Assembly (NCBI GenBank): GCA_036390995.1
Contig: DASWAT010000006.1
Coordinates: forward strand, 1-27,448
Source: DASQQQ01 sp036390995
GTDB taxonomy: Bacteria; Actinomycetota; UBA4738; HRBIN12
DNA: 27,448 bases
Direction: 5' to 3'
Part shown: positions 1-7,264 of the stretch, one piece after another
How positions within the stretch are numbered: the stretch's first letter is position 1
Layout: each line of letters opens with the position of its first letter
Notes under the pieces: model-generated
Databases searched by the model: none
What the model was told of the DNA's origin: nothing
What the model saw: only the letters and a program-made list of their open reading frames with translations
Translations under genes and position numbers: made by a program

Positions 1-78
1 GGGTCATTGGCTCACTTCGAGTAGGGACTTGGCGAGCGGACCCACTCCCATCACCGACCAGCCACGCCCGCGCGAGCG

Positions 79-190
79 CCTCTCGATCCGCGGAGAGAGG
101 TCCTCCTGCGTGGACCGAGCGGAAGGTCGAAAGACCGGGGCTGCGTGCGCCGAAGCGTGCGCCGCCGGTCCGGCGTGCGCGCGCGTGCAT
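79..190. repeat. Leader region with hairpin, triple GCGTGCGC and alternating purine-pyrimidine tract
   Basis: The first 239 bases carry no gene I can support. They hold an inverted repeat CCTCTC (79-84) / GAGAGG (95-100) enclosing the palindrome TCCGCGGA. A small hairpin GGTC-GAAA-GACC with a GNRA-type loop lies at 125-136. GCGTGCGC occurs three times, at 143-150, 155-162 and 173-180. Positions 173-190 are a strict purine-pyrimidine alternation of 18 bases, a type of tract that can adopt Z-DNA. A weak -10-like TACACT lies at 192-197. All of this sits upstream of the acyl-CoA dehydrogenase start at 240. Whether any of it is regulatory is unknown. Confidence 0.35.
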
Positions 191-239
191 CTACACTCTG
201 CCTGCCGGAACGCCGCTCGGCGACCGAAGGAGCGCATCC

Positions 240-1415
240 GTGGACATCCGTTTGGACCCCAGGGACCGAGGGCTGAAGGAGCGGGCGAGGGCGTTCACGG
301 AGCAGGTGCTGGTCCCGCTCGAGCAGGAGTGCGAGGAGCACGACGGGCTGTCCGACCAGAGCCTGGCCGCGGCGAAGGCCGCAGTGCTCGAGCACGGGTT
401 CAACGCGATCAACCACGCGGTCGAGGACGGCGGGCAGGGGCTCGACCTGTTCCAGCAGATCCTCGTCGAGGAGGAGTGGGGCAAGGCGACGAACGCCCTG
501 TGGGACATCCCGTGGCGGCCGGCAGTGCCGCTCAAGGCCGCCACCGAGGCCCAGAGGGAGCGGTACCTGCGGCCGGCGTGCCTGGGCGACCGCCGCGACG
601 CCTACGCCATCACCGAGGCCGGCGCCGGCTCGGATCCCACCATGGTCCAGACCACCGCGGTGCGCGACGGCGGCGGATGGCGGATCGACGGGACGAAGTG
701 GCACGTGACCTCGGGCGACGTCGCCGACTTCTTCCTGCTGCACGCGCACGTCGACGGCGATCCGGCAAGGGCCACCGTGTTCTTCGTGGACAAGACGCTG
801 CCCGGCGTGAAGCTCGTGCGCACCCCGAAGTACATGCACACGTTCGTGTTCGAGCACCCGATCTTCGCGTTCGAGGGCGTGCGCGTGGGCGGCGATAAGG
901 TCCTCGGCGAGGTGGGCCAGGGCTACGAGCTCACGAAGGACTGGTTCGTCGAAGAGCGGCTCATGATCGGCGCCCGGACGGTCGGCGCGGCCACGCGTGC
1001 GCTGGACCTGTCGCTCGCGTTCGCGAGGGACCGGGTCCAGTTCGGCCGGCCGATCGTCGAGCACCAGGCCATCGAGTTCATGCTGGCCGACATGGCCGCG
1101 GAGATCATGGCGGCCAAGGCCATGCTGTATCGGGTGGGCTGGCAGGCGGCCCGAGGAGACATCGACCGCAAGGAGCTTCACGCGCTGGCCTCGGCGGTGA
1201 AGCTGGTCTGCTCCGAGACCGCAGGCCGCGTCGCGGATCGCGCCGTCCAGATCCACGGCGGCCGGGGCTACATGCGCGAGCAGCCGGTCGAACGCCTGTA
1301 CCGGGAACTCCGCGTGGACCGCATCTGGGAGGGGACCTCAGAGGTCCAGCGCATGGTGATCGGGAACGAGCTCCGCAAACGGGGCTCGGGAACGTACACC
1401 GGCTGGCCGTGCTGA
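240..1415 (+). CDS. Acyl-CoA dehydrogenase family protein
   Basis: The 391-residue product is a full-length acyl-CoA dehydrogenase, a soluble FAD flavoenzyme that makes an alpha,beta-trans double bond in an acyl-CoA and passes electrons to ETF. The GTG start at 240 is set by GAAGGAG at 226-232. Visible family signatures are AITEAGAGSD (about residues 122-131), the KWHVTS strand, the RVQFGRPIVEHQAIEF helix, VQIHGGRGYMRE, and IWEGTSEVQR near the C-terminus. Glu364 in WEGTS is at the position of the catalytic base of the MCAD type. It is clearly paralogous to the dehydrogenase at 9841-11013. The exact acyl substrate cannot be read from sequence. No strong operator of the type found elsewhere in this window lies upstream, so its link to the catabolic regulon is unproven. 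Confidence 0.93.
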   Translation: MDIRLDPRDRGLKERARAFTEQVLVPLEQECEEHDGLSDQSLAAAKAAVLEHGFNAINHAVEDGGQGLDLFQQILVEEEWGKATNALWDIPWRPAVPLKAATEAQRERYLRPACLGDRRDAYAITEAGAGSDPTMVQTTAVRDGGGWRIDGTKWHVTSGDVADFFLLHAHVDGDPARATVFFVDKTLPGVKLVRTPKYMHTFVFEHPIFAFEGVRVGGDKVLGEVGQGYELTKDWFVEERLMIGARTVGAATRALDLSLAFARDRVQFGRPIVEHQAIEFMLADMAAEIMAAKAMLYRVGWQAARGDIDRKELHALASAVKLVCSETAGRVADRAVQIHGGRGYMREQPVERLYRELRVDRIWEGTSEVQRMVIGNELRKRGSGTYTGWPC

Positions 1416-1492
1416 CATCCCGGCGGGTGGTTGCCGCGGCGGTCGTCTTTGGTCAATCCTTAGGAGCGTCCCCACGAGTCGGAGGAGGTGTG

Positions 1493-2899
1493 GTGTCCGA
1501 CACCATCTCGGAACGTGACGCCCTGCAACCGGTCGCGCCGGACCCGGCCCACGGGATGCATCCGGTCCGGCCGCGGATCGGGGTCGTGCTCGCCGCCGGA
1601 AGATCCGAGCGTTTGGCCGGAGAGACCGGGGGCGGCTCGAAAGCCCTGGTCCGCGTGGGTGGGCTCGCCCTCGTGGAGCGGGCCGTGCGCACGCTGCTCG
1701 CGGCCGGGCTCGAGCACGTCATCGTCGTGGTCGGCTACCAGGCCGGACCCGTCGCTGCCGTCGTGAACCGGCTTGCCCCCGGTCGCGTCCGTGCCGTGTA
1801 CGCGGAGCGGTGGGAGGCGGGCAACGGCGCCTCGCTGTCGGCCGCCGAGCCCCACGTCGCGGGGGAGGACCTGTTCGTACTCCTGACCGCGGACCACGTG
1901 TTCGCCGAGGGGGCGCTCGATGCCCTGGTGGCCTCGGGGTCGCCCGGCGTGCTGGTGGACCACGCACCGGGATCGGCGGCCTGGGCCGAGGGCACGCGCG
2001 TACGCATGCGCGCCGAGCGGGTGGTGGCCTTCTCGAAACAACTCGGCGACCCATCCATCGACTGCGGCGCCTTCCTGCTGCCGGGCGCCGTGTTCGACGC
2101 ACAGCGCCGGGTCGAGGCCCGGGGAGACGCGTCGCTGGCCGGCGCCGTGACCGAGCTCGCCGCCGCGTATGCGCTCGCGGCGGTGCCGCTCCCGGTGGGT
2201 GCGTGGTGGCAGGACGTCGATACCCCCGAGGACCTCAGGCGGGTCCGGAACCTGTTGCGCCGCTCATTGGTGAAGGATGCCGATGGCCCCGTGTCGCGCT
2301 ACCTGAACCGTCCCGTGTCCTCGCGCCTGTCCATGCTGCTGTCTCCCCTCCGGGTGCACCCCGACGTGGTTTCCTTGCTCGCGTTCGCGGTGGGCCTCGC
2401 GGGGGCGTGGCTCCTCGCGCTCGACCTCGGCGTGGCCGGGGCCGTGCTCGTGCACCTGTCCTCGATCCTGGACGGGGTGGACGGCGAGGTCGCCCGACTG
2501 CAGGTGCGAACGAGCCCCGGTGGCGCGCTGCTCGACGGCGTGCTCGACCGCTTGGCCGACGCCGCGATCCTCGCCGGGCTGGCGACGTGGGCCATCCACG
2601 CGGGCGAGCCGGCCGTGATGGTCGCCGTCATCGGCGTGGCCGCGACGACCGGCGCCATGCTCTCGATGGCCACGAAGGACCGGATCACCGCGCTCGGGAT
2701 CCCGCCCACGCCAGAACGCTGGATCGGCTTCCTGCTCGGCGGGCGGGACGCCCGGCTGTTGTTCGTGGCCGTGGCGGCGGTGCTCGGACGTCCGCTCTGG
2801 GGTCTGATCGCGATCGTCGCGACCTCGGCGCTCAGCCTGGCGGTGCGGCTCCTGCTGTCGCGGTCGACGCTCCGGCGCGCCTGGCCCGGGCCCGGGTAG
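1493..2899 (+). CDS. Bifunctional IPCT/DIPPS-like: inositol-1-phosphate cytidylyltransferase / CDP-alcohol phosphotransferase fusion
   Basis: The 468-residue product joins two domains. The N-terminal half is a nucleotidyltransferase with LAAGRSERL (33-41), GNGASL (110-115) and the metal-site region TADHVF around Asp134. The C-terminal half is a membrane CDP-alcohol phosphotransferase with the full signature D327-x2-D330-G331-x2-A334-R335-x8-G344-x3-D348-x3-D352 and several hydrophobic spans. This domain order is that of the enzyme that activates L-myo-inositol-1-phosphate with CTP and then makes di-myo-inositol-1,1'-phosphate phosphate, a thermoprotective solute known from Archaeoglobus, Thermotoga and Rubrobacter. 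I chose GTG 1493 because GGAGGAGG (1481-1488) precedes it; GTG 1490 or 1409 are alternatives, but 1409 lacks a ribosome site. The other option is a fused phosphatidylinositol-phosphate-type synthase. No inositol-phosphate synthase gene is visible nearby. Confidence 0.8.
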   Translation: MSDTISERDALQPVAPDPAHGMHPVRPRIGVVLAAGRSERLAGETGGGSKALVRVGGLALVERAVRTLLAAGLEHVIVVVGYQAGPVAAVVNRLAPGRVRAVYAERWEAGNGASLSAAEPHVAGEDLFVLLTADHVFAEGALDALVASGSPGVLVDHAPGSAAWAEGTRVRMRAERVVAFSKQLGDPSIDCGAFLLPGAVFDAQRRVEARGDASLAGAVTELAAAYALAAVPLPVGAWWQDVDTPEDLRRVRNLLRRSLVKDADGPVSRYLNRPVSSRLSMLLSPLRVHPDVVSLLAFAVGLAGAWLLALDLGVAGAVLVHLSSILDGVDGEVARLQVRTSPGGALLDGVLDRLADAAILAGLATWAIHAGEPAVMVAVIGVAATTGAMLSMATKDRITALGIPPTPERWIGFLLGGRDARLLFVAVAAVLGRPLWGLIAIVATSALSLAVRLLLSRSTLRRAWPGPG

Positions 2900-2906
2900 C
2901 TCCGAG

Positions 2907-3584
2907 CTACGTTCCGTCCACGCAGCCAGTGACATCGGAGGGGAGGCCGGGGATCGTGAGCCCGCCACCGCCTCTCGCGAAGTCGTACGGGATCCCTTCC
3001 CACTGCCCCGGCAGCCCGGGGTACGTCTTCGGCGTGGTGTCGGAGCTGTCGAACTGGAACCCGACCCAGTCCGGCGAACGGAACCCGTGGGTGTCGTACG
3101 GGGCGACCGCGGACAGACCGCGGCCGAAACGCCGGGCCTCCACCAGGAACCGGCCCTGGAACGCCGGATCGTCCTTCGCGTAGAGCTTCACGTACCAGCG
3201 CTGGACCACCATCAGGTAGCCCTGCTCGGACGGCGGCGACTCGGGCCCCTCGAAGTACCGCATGTCCACCACGACGAGCGGGCCCCGAACGCCGGTGGTA
3301 CGGCGGATGATGCCGAGCGGCTGCAAGGACCTGGGCGTACCCGCCGGGGGGGTGACCCACCCGTTCACGCAGGTCGGCGTGGCCGAACCCGCCGTCGGCG
3401 GCGGGCTCGCCGGCGTGGGCGGCGGCGGCACCGGCGTGATGGTGGCCGGCGCGGCGGTCGAGGCCACCGGAGACACCAGGGGCGACTCCGTCGACGACGA
3501 GGACCTGGCCTCTCCCGAATCGCCCCCGCAGCCGGCGAGCAGCAGGGCCAGGAGAACCGGGAGCGCGAACCTCCGCATCGACAC
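2907..3584 (-). CDS. Predicted secreted lipoprotein, unknown function
   Basis: The 225-residue product begins with a type II signal peptide: two arginines, a leucine-rich core, then the lipobox LLAG-C with Cys19, so it should be anchored outside the membrane. A Ser/Thr/Pro-rich linker follows (about 20-70). The rest is a compact domain with a Cys pair (the TCVNGW motif and TGCVDG near the C-terminus) and the aromatic segments MRYFEGPE and MVVQRWYVKLYAKD. I do not recognise the family. GTG 3584 is preferred to ATG 3578 because GGAG lies 5 nt before it. The gene ends 7 bp from the converging IPCT/DIPPS-like gene and diverges from the phosphoesterase gene across about 70 bp, so the two exported proteins may share a promoter region. 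Confidence 0.75.
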   Translation of the reverse strand: MSMRRFALPVLLALLLAGCGGDSGEARSSSSTESPLVSPVASTAAPATITPVPPPPTPASPPPTAGSATPTCVNGWVTPPAGTPRSLQPLGIIRRTTGVRGPLVVVDMRYFEGPESPPSEQGYLMVVQRWYVKLYAKDDPAFQGRFLVEARRFGRGLSAVAPYDTHGFRSPDWVGFQFDSSDTTPKTYPGLPGQWEGIPYDFARGGGGLTIPGLPSDVTGCVDGT

Positions 3585-3654
3585 ACGAGCTCCAGAGAAC
3601 ACGGGCCCAGCGAGGATACCGTTCGGGCCGCCGTCTGGTAGGAATGATGGCCCC

Positions 3655-5100
3655 ATGCCCGACCTCGTCCACCGCCGCGAAGGCGAGCACGACCCCGAGC
3701 ACCCCGTTCCATGGACCCGCCGGTCGTTCCTGCGCAACACCGGGCTCGCGCTGGCCGGGGCCACGCTGTACGCCTGCACCGGCGGGGGCCGGAAGATCCC
3801 GGTCCCCAGCACCGGCGCGACGAGCACGCCGTCGGCCATCGCGACGCGCTGGCCGGTGAAGCGCGTGATCTACGTGATGCTCGAGAACCGCAGCTTCAAC
3901 AACGTCTTCGGCCGGTTCCCTGGCGTGGAAACCGCCGGAACGGGGGTCGCCTACGGGAACGAGGTGGCGCTGCAGCCCTGTCCGGACTGGCTGCCGGGCG
4001 ACCTCCCGCACGACCGTGCCGCCGCGCTCAACTGCCTGAACGGCGGCAAGCTCGACGGATTCGCGAACGGTATCTACGGCCCGTACTTCGCGTACACCAG
4101 CATGGAGGCGCGCCAGATCCCGAACTACTACACGTGGGCCCGGGAGTACGCGATCTCGGATCACTTCTTCGGATCGGCGAACGGCCCCTCGTATCCGAAC
4201 CACTTCTTCTTCATCGCCGGGCAGTCGAACGGCGTGATCGACAACCCCGAGAACATCGGGACCCTGCCCCCGAAGGAACAGGGACAGTACGCGTTCAAGA
4301 GCTGGGGGTGCGACGCCGTCGGCGACGACGTGTTCGTGTTCGTGAAGGACGACCACGGCAACCTCACGAAGCACGACACCTGCTTCACGTTCAGGACGGT
4401 GGGCGAGCAGCTCTCCGAGGCCGGGGTCGACTGGGCCTACTACGCGGCCGTGCCCTACCAGGTGGGGTACTTCTGGAACGCGTACAACGGGATCCACCAG
4501 GTGTTCCACGACCACGACTACTGGAACGCACACATGCGGCCGGTGGACCGGCTGGTGAAGGACATCGAGGCGGGCAAGCTCCCCGCCGTCACGTGGGTGA
4601 CGCCGCTGTTCCAGCTCTCCGACCACCCGCCGGCCAGCTCCTCCGGCGCGCACAACTGGGTGAGCGACGTCGTGAACGCCGTGATGAGGAGCGACATGTG
4701 GAGGGACACCGTCATCTTCCTCACGTGGGACGAGTGGGGCGGCTTCTACGATCCGGTGAAGCCGCCCGTCGTGGACGACGTCGGTCTGGGCTTCCGGGTG
4801 CCGCTCCTCACGATCGGACCGTACGTGCGTCGGGGCATCATCGACGACGAGGTCGGCGAGTTCTCCACACCTCTCCGGTTCATCGCCGACAACTGGGGCC
4901 TGGACTACCTCACGCCACGGATCGCGAACACGCACAACTTCGAGCACGTCTTCGACTTCTCCAAGCCGCCCCGACCGCCCGTCTTCGCCTCGAGGAAGGT
5001 GAAGACGTACGGCGGCGACCCGCTCGACTGGCCGTTCGAGAGCGGCGGCACCCAGCCACTGTGGCCCCCGGGGACGGAGCCGGTCGACAGGCCCTGGTAG
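3655..5100 (+). CDS. Tat-exported phosphoesterase (phospholipase C / acid phosphatase AcpA family)
   Basis: The 481-residue product has a twin-arginine signal (RRSFLRNTG, Arg22-Arg23) followed by a hydrophobic core and LYAC with Cys41, which may be a lipobox although Tyr at -2 is not usual. The mature part carries the phosphoesterase-family motifs: YVMLENRSFNNVFG (Glu77, Asn78), NGPSYPNHFFFIAGQ, and TWDEWGGFYD (357-366) followed by GFRVPLLTIGPYVRRG. These correspond to the metal and catalytic segments of bacterial non-haemolytic phospholipases C and AcpA-type acid phosphatases, which hydrolyse phosphomonoesters or phospholipid head groups outside the cell. The usual ENRSFDH has Asn instead of Asp here; the Glu-Asn metal pair is kept. 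Export as a folded protein fits metal loading in the cytoplasm. Substrate cannot be told from sequence. Confidence 0.88.
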   Translation: MPDLVHRREGEHDPEHPVPWTRRSFLRNTGLALAGATLYACTGGGRKIPVPSTGATSTPSAIATRWPVKRVIYVMLENRSFNNVFGRFPGVETAGTGVAYGNEVALQPCPDWLPGDLPHDRAAALNCLNGGKLDGFANGIYGPYFAYTSMEARQIPNYYTWAREYAISDHFFGSANGPSYPNHFFFIAGQSNGVIDNPENIGTLPPKEQGQYAFKSWGCDAVGDDVFVFVKDDHGNLTKHDTCFTFRTVGEQLSEAGVDWAYYAAVPYQVGYFWNAYNGIHQVFHDHDYWNAHMRPVDRLVKDIEAGKLPAVTWVTPLFQLSDHPPASSSGAHNWVSDVVNAVMRSDMWRDTVIFLTWDEWGGFYDPVKPPVVDDVGLGFRVPLLTIGPYVRRGIIDDEVGEFSTPLRFIADNWGLDYLTPRIANTHNFEHVFDFSKPPRPPVFASRKVKTYGGDPLDWPFESGGTQPLWPPGTEPVDRPW

Positions 5101-5121
5101 ACGGGCCCCGGCGCGTCCGAG

Positions 5122-5138
5122 TAGTCTGGACCAGACTA
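5122..5138. terminator. Perfect inverted repeat between convergent genes, candidate bidirectional terminator
   Basis: TAGTCTGG-A-CCAGACTA is an 8+8 perfect inverted repeat with one central base. It lies just after the phosphoesterase stop (5100) and overlaps the stop codon of the converging acyl-CoA synthetase (5136-5138). There is no T-run, so it would be a weak intrinsic terminator. A protein-binding palindrome is the alternative. Confidence 0.4.
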
Positions 5139-7253
5139 GCCTGGAGGGACCGCCGGGATCACCAGCGCGTCCACGGCGACGCACCCCTGGGCGCCGCAGA
5201 TCACCGGGTTCACGTCGAGCGCTTCGAGGTGCTCGCCGAGGTCGTGGGCCAGCCATCCGAGTGCGACCACCGCGCGCGCCAGTGCATCGACGTCGGACGC
5301 CGGGGCGCCCCGCACGCCGTCGAGCAGCGGGCGCATCTGCAAGCGGTCGATCAACCGTCGGGCCCGGGCGTCGTCGAGCGGAGGCATCCCGAGACGCCGA
5401 TCTTCCAGCACCTCCACGAGCACACCGCCAGCCGCCACCAGGACGAGCGCTCCGAACTGCGGATCCCGAACGATCCCCAGCGCGACCTCCACCCCGGGCG
5501 ACACCATGTTCGCCACGGTGACCTCGGGGCCGAGGGTGGCGGCGAGCTCGCCGTAGGCCTCGGCCAGCGCCGCCCGCTCGGGAAGCCCCACTCGAACCCC
5601 CCCCACGTCGGACTTGTGCTGGATCCCGGGTGCGGCGGTCTTCAACACGACCGGGAACCCGAGCTGCTCCGCGGCCGCCAGCGCACCATCGAGGGTCGTG
5701 GCTCCGAGGTGCGGGACCACCGGCAAGCCGAAGTCGGCGAGCAGCTCGAGTCCCTCGCGCTCGTCGAAGGGCTCCTCGGTCACCAGCCGCCGGCGCCAGC
5801 GCTCGCGGACCTCCAGCGGCACCGGGGTGGACCGGTCGAGCAGCGGCAGCGCCCGGTGGTCGCGGTACTCGAACAGACGGCGGAACGCGGCCAGGCCCGT
5901 GAGCGTCCCCTCGAGCACCGGGATTCCGGCCTCGTACAGGCGCTGGACGTCGTTCCGGTCGATGCCGCTCGAGAAGTTCGACAGCATCGCCATCGGCTTG
6001 TCCGTCTCCGGGTACACGTCCGTCGCCATGCCGAGATAGCCCATATCCGGGCTGTCCTCGGTGGTGAGATCCACCGTGAACGCGAGCGCGCCGGTGTCCG
6101 GGTCGTCCAGCAGCGCACGCATGCAGCCGGTGATGACCTCGCTCGCGTCGCGGCCCGTTCCCCAGAAGTCGAGTGGGTTCACCGGCAGCAGCCCCTCCTC
6201 GAGCAGGTCGGCCATCCGCCGGGTGGTCTCGGCCGAGATCTGCGCGAGCGGCACGCCCACGGAGGCGGCCGAGTCGACGAGGAGCGCCCGCTCACCGCCC
6301 GAGTCGTGAACGCTGGCCAGCCCCCCCGGCGCCGCCCGGCGTCCCGCGGCGAACAGCGCGAGTGTGTCGGCCAGCTCGTCGAGGCTCTCCACCCGGAGGA
6401 CGCCGTACGCCTCGAACATCGCCTCGTACGCACCGTCCTCCCCCGCCAGGGCGCCGGAATGCGCGGTCACCATCTGCCGCGTGAGCGTCTCGCGCCCCAC
6501 CTTCAGCGCGACCACCGGGACGTCCCCCTCCGCGGCGATCCGCAGGGCCTGCGTGAACCCCGCCGGATCGCGGACGGTCTCGATGAACAGCCCGACCGCC
6601 CGCGTGCTTTCGAGGTCGAGCGCGTACCGCACGTATTCGTCGGCGGTCGTCGCGAGCTCCTGCCCGGACGAGACCGCGAGGTTGAAGGAGAGCCCGCGAT
6701 CGTTGTGCAGGAGGGCCGAGAACGCCGAGCCCGAGTGGCTGATGAACGTGAGCGGGCCCGGCCGGATGCCCTTCGGCTCGTAGAACCCGAGGGCTCGAAC
6801 GTTCTTCTCGACGTTCGCGAACCCCATGCCGTTGCCCCCGCACACCGCCATCCCGGCCCGGCGCGCGATGCGGCCGAGGCGTTCCGTGAGCGGCGGCAGG
6901 CCCTCGCGAGGGGTCTCGTAGCAGCTGGCGAAGATCACCGCGGACAGCGCGCCGGCGTCCGCGGCGAGCTGCAGCTGCTCCTCGAGGCGTGCGTTCGACA
7001 CCGCCAGGACGACCAGGTCTACGGGCAGGCCGAGGACCCGGAGGCTCGGAAAGCACGGCCACCCCAGGATCTCCTCGTACTTCGGGTTGACCGGGAAGAC
7101 CTCGCCGGCGAAGCCGCCCTCGCGCAGCTCGACGAGGCTCTGGTGGCCGACGGAGCCCTCCCGAACGCTCGCACCGACGACGGCGACCGACCGCGCCTCG
7201 AGCATCGCCTCGAGGGCGCTCCGTGGATCCCCCCGCGCCGACTCCGCTCCCAC
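5136..7253 (-). CDS. NDP-forming acyl-CoA synthetase (ACD family), fused alpha-beta
   Basis: The 705-residue product has the domain order of fused NDP-forming acyl-CoA synthetases: CoA-binding Rossmann domain (SVAVVGAS, about 22-29; PVNPKYEEI, 54-62), two succinyl-CoA-ligase-like domains, and a C-terminal ATP-grasp domain from about 494 with QHKSDVGGVRVG. His265 in AHSGALAG is at the position of the phosphohistidine that relays phosphate between acyl phosphate and nucleotide. The reaction is reversible: acid + CoA + ATP to acyl-CoA + ADP + Pi. The GTG start at 7253 lies 11 nt after the stop of the FAD oxidoreductase gene, so the two form an operon; ATG 7205 is a possible later start. It probably activates the acid produced by this locus; the substrate is not known. 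A second copy of the family lies at 15821-17923. Confidence 0.88.
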   Translation of the reverse strand: MGAESARGDPRSALEAMLEARSVAVVGASVREGSVGHQSLVELREGGFAGEVFPVNPKYEEILGWPCFPSLRVLGLPVDLVVLAVSNARLEEQLQLAADAGALSAVIFASCYETPREGLPPLTERLGRIARRAGMAVCGGNGMGFANVEKNVRALGFYEPKGIRPGPLTFISHSGSAFSALLHNDRGLSFNLAVSSGQELATTADEYVRYALDLESTRAVGLFIETVRDPAGFTQALRIAAEGDVPVVALKVGRETLTRQMVTAHSGALAGEDGAYEAMFEAYGVLRVESLDELADTLALFAAGRRAAPGGLASVHDSGGERALLVDSAASVGVPLAQISAETTRRMADLLEEGLLPVNPLDFWGTGRDASEVITGCMRALLDDPDTGALAFTVDLTTEDSPDMGYLGMATDVYPETDKPMAMLSNFSSGIDRNDVQRLYEAGIPVLEGTLTGLAAFRRLFEYRDHRALPLLDRSTPVPLEVRERWRRRLVTEEPFDEREGLELLADFGLPVVPHLGATTLDGALAAAEQLGFPVVLKTAAPGIQHKSDVGGVRVGLPERAALAEAYGELAATLGPEVTVANMVSPGVEVALGIVRDPQFGALVLVAAGGVLVEVLEDRRLGMPPLDDARARRLIDRLQMRPLLDGVRGAPASDVDALARAVVALGWLAHDLGEHLEALDVNPVICGAQGCVAVDALVIPAVPPG

Positions 7254-7264
7254 GCTCGCGAAGG

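Noticed and set aside
1..24. Possible 3' end of an upstream plus-strand gene (frame 1 reaches TAG at 22-24)
   Set aside because: Seven codons are not enough to judge; any frame would reach a stop.
388..403. TCGAGC-ACGG-GTTCAA, 10 of 12 match to the operator motif
   Set aside because: It lies well inside the acyl-CoA dehydrogenase coding region (about 150 bp after the start), and about one such match is expected by chance in the window.
240..1415. Inclusion of the first acyl-CoA dehydrogenase in the operator-defined regulon
   Set aside because: No good copy of the repeat is found upstream of 240, so membership cannot be supported.
2299..5256. Very long open frame on the minus strand
   Set aside because: Arg/Gly/Pro-rich composition without family motifs; it runs antisense to clearly conserved genes. 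GC-rich shadow.
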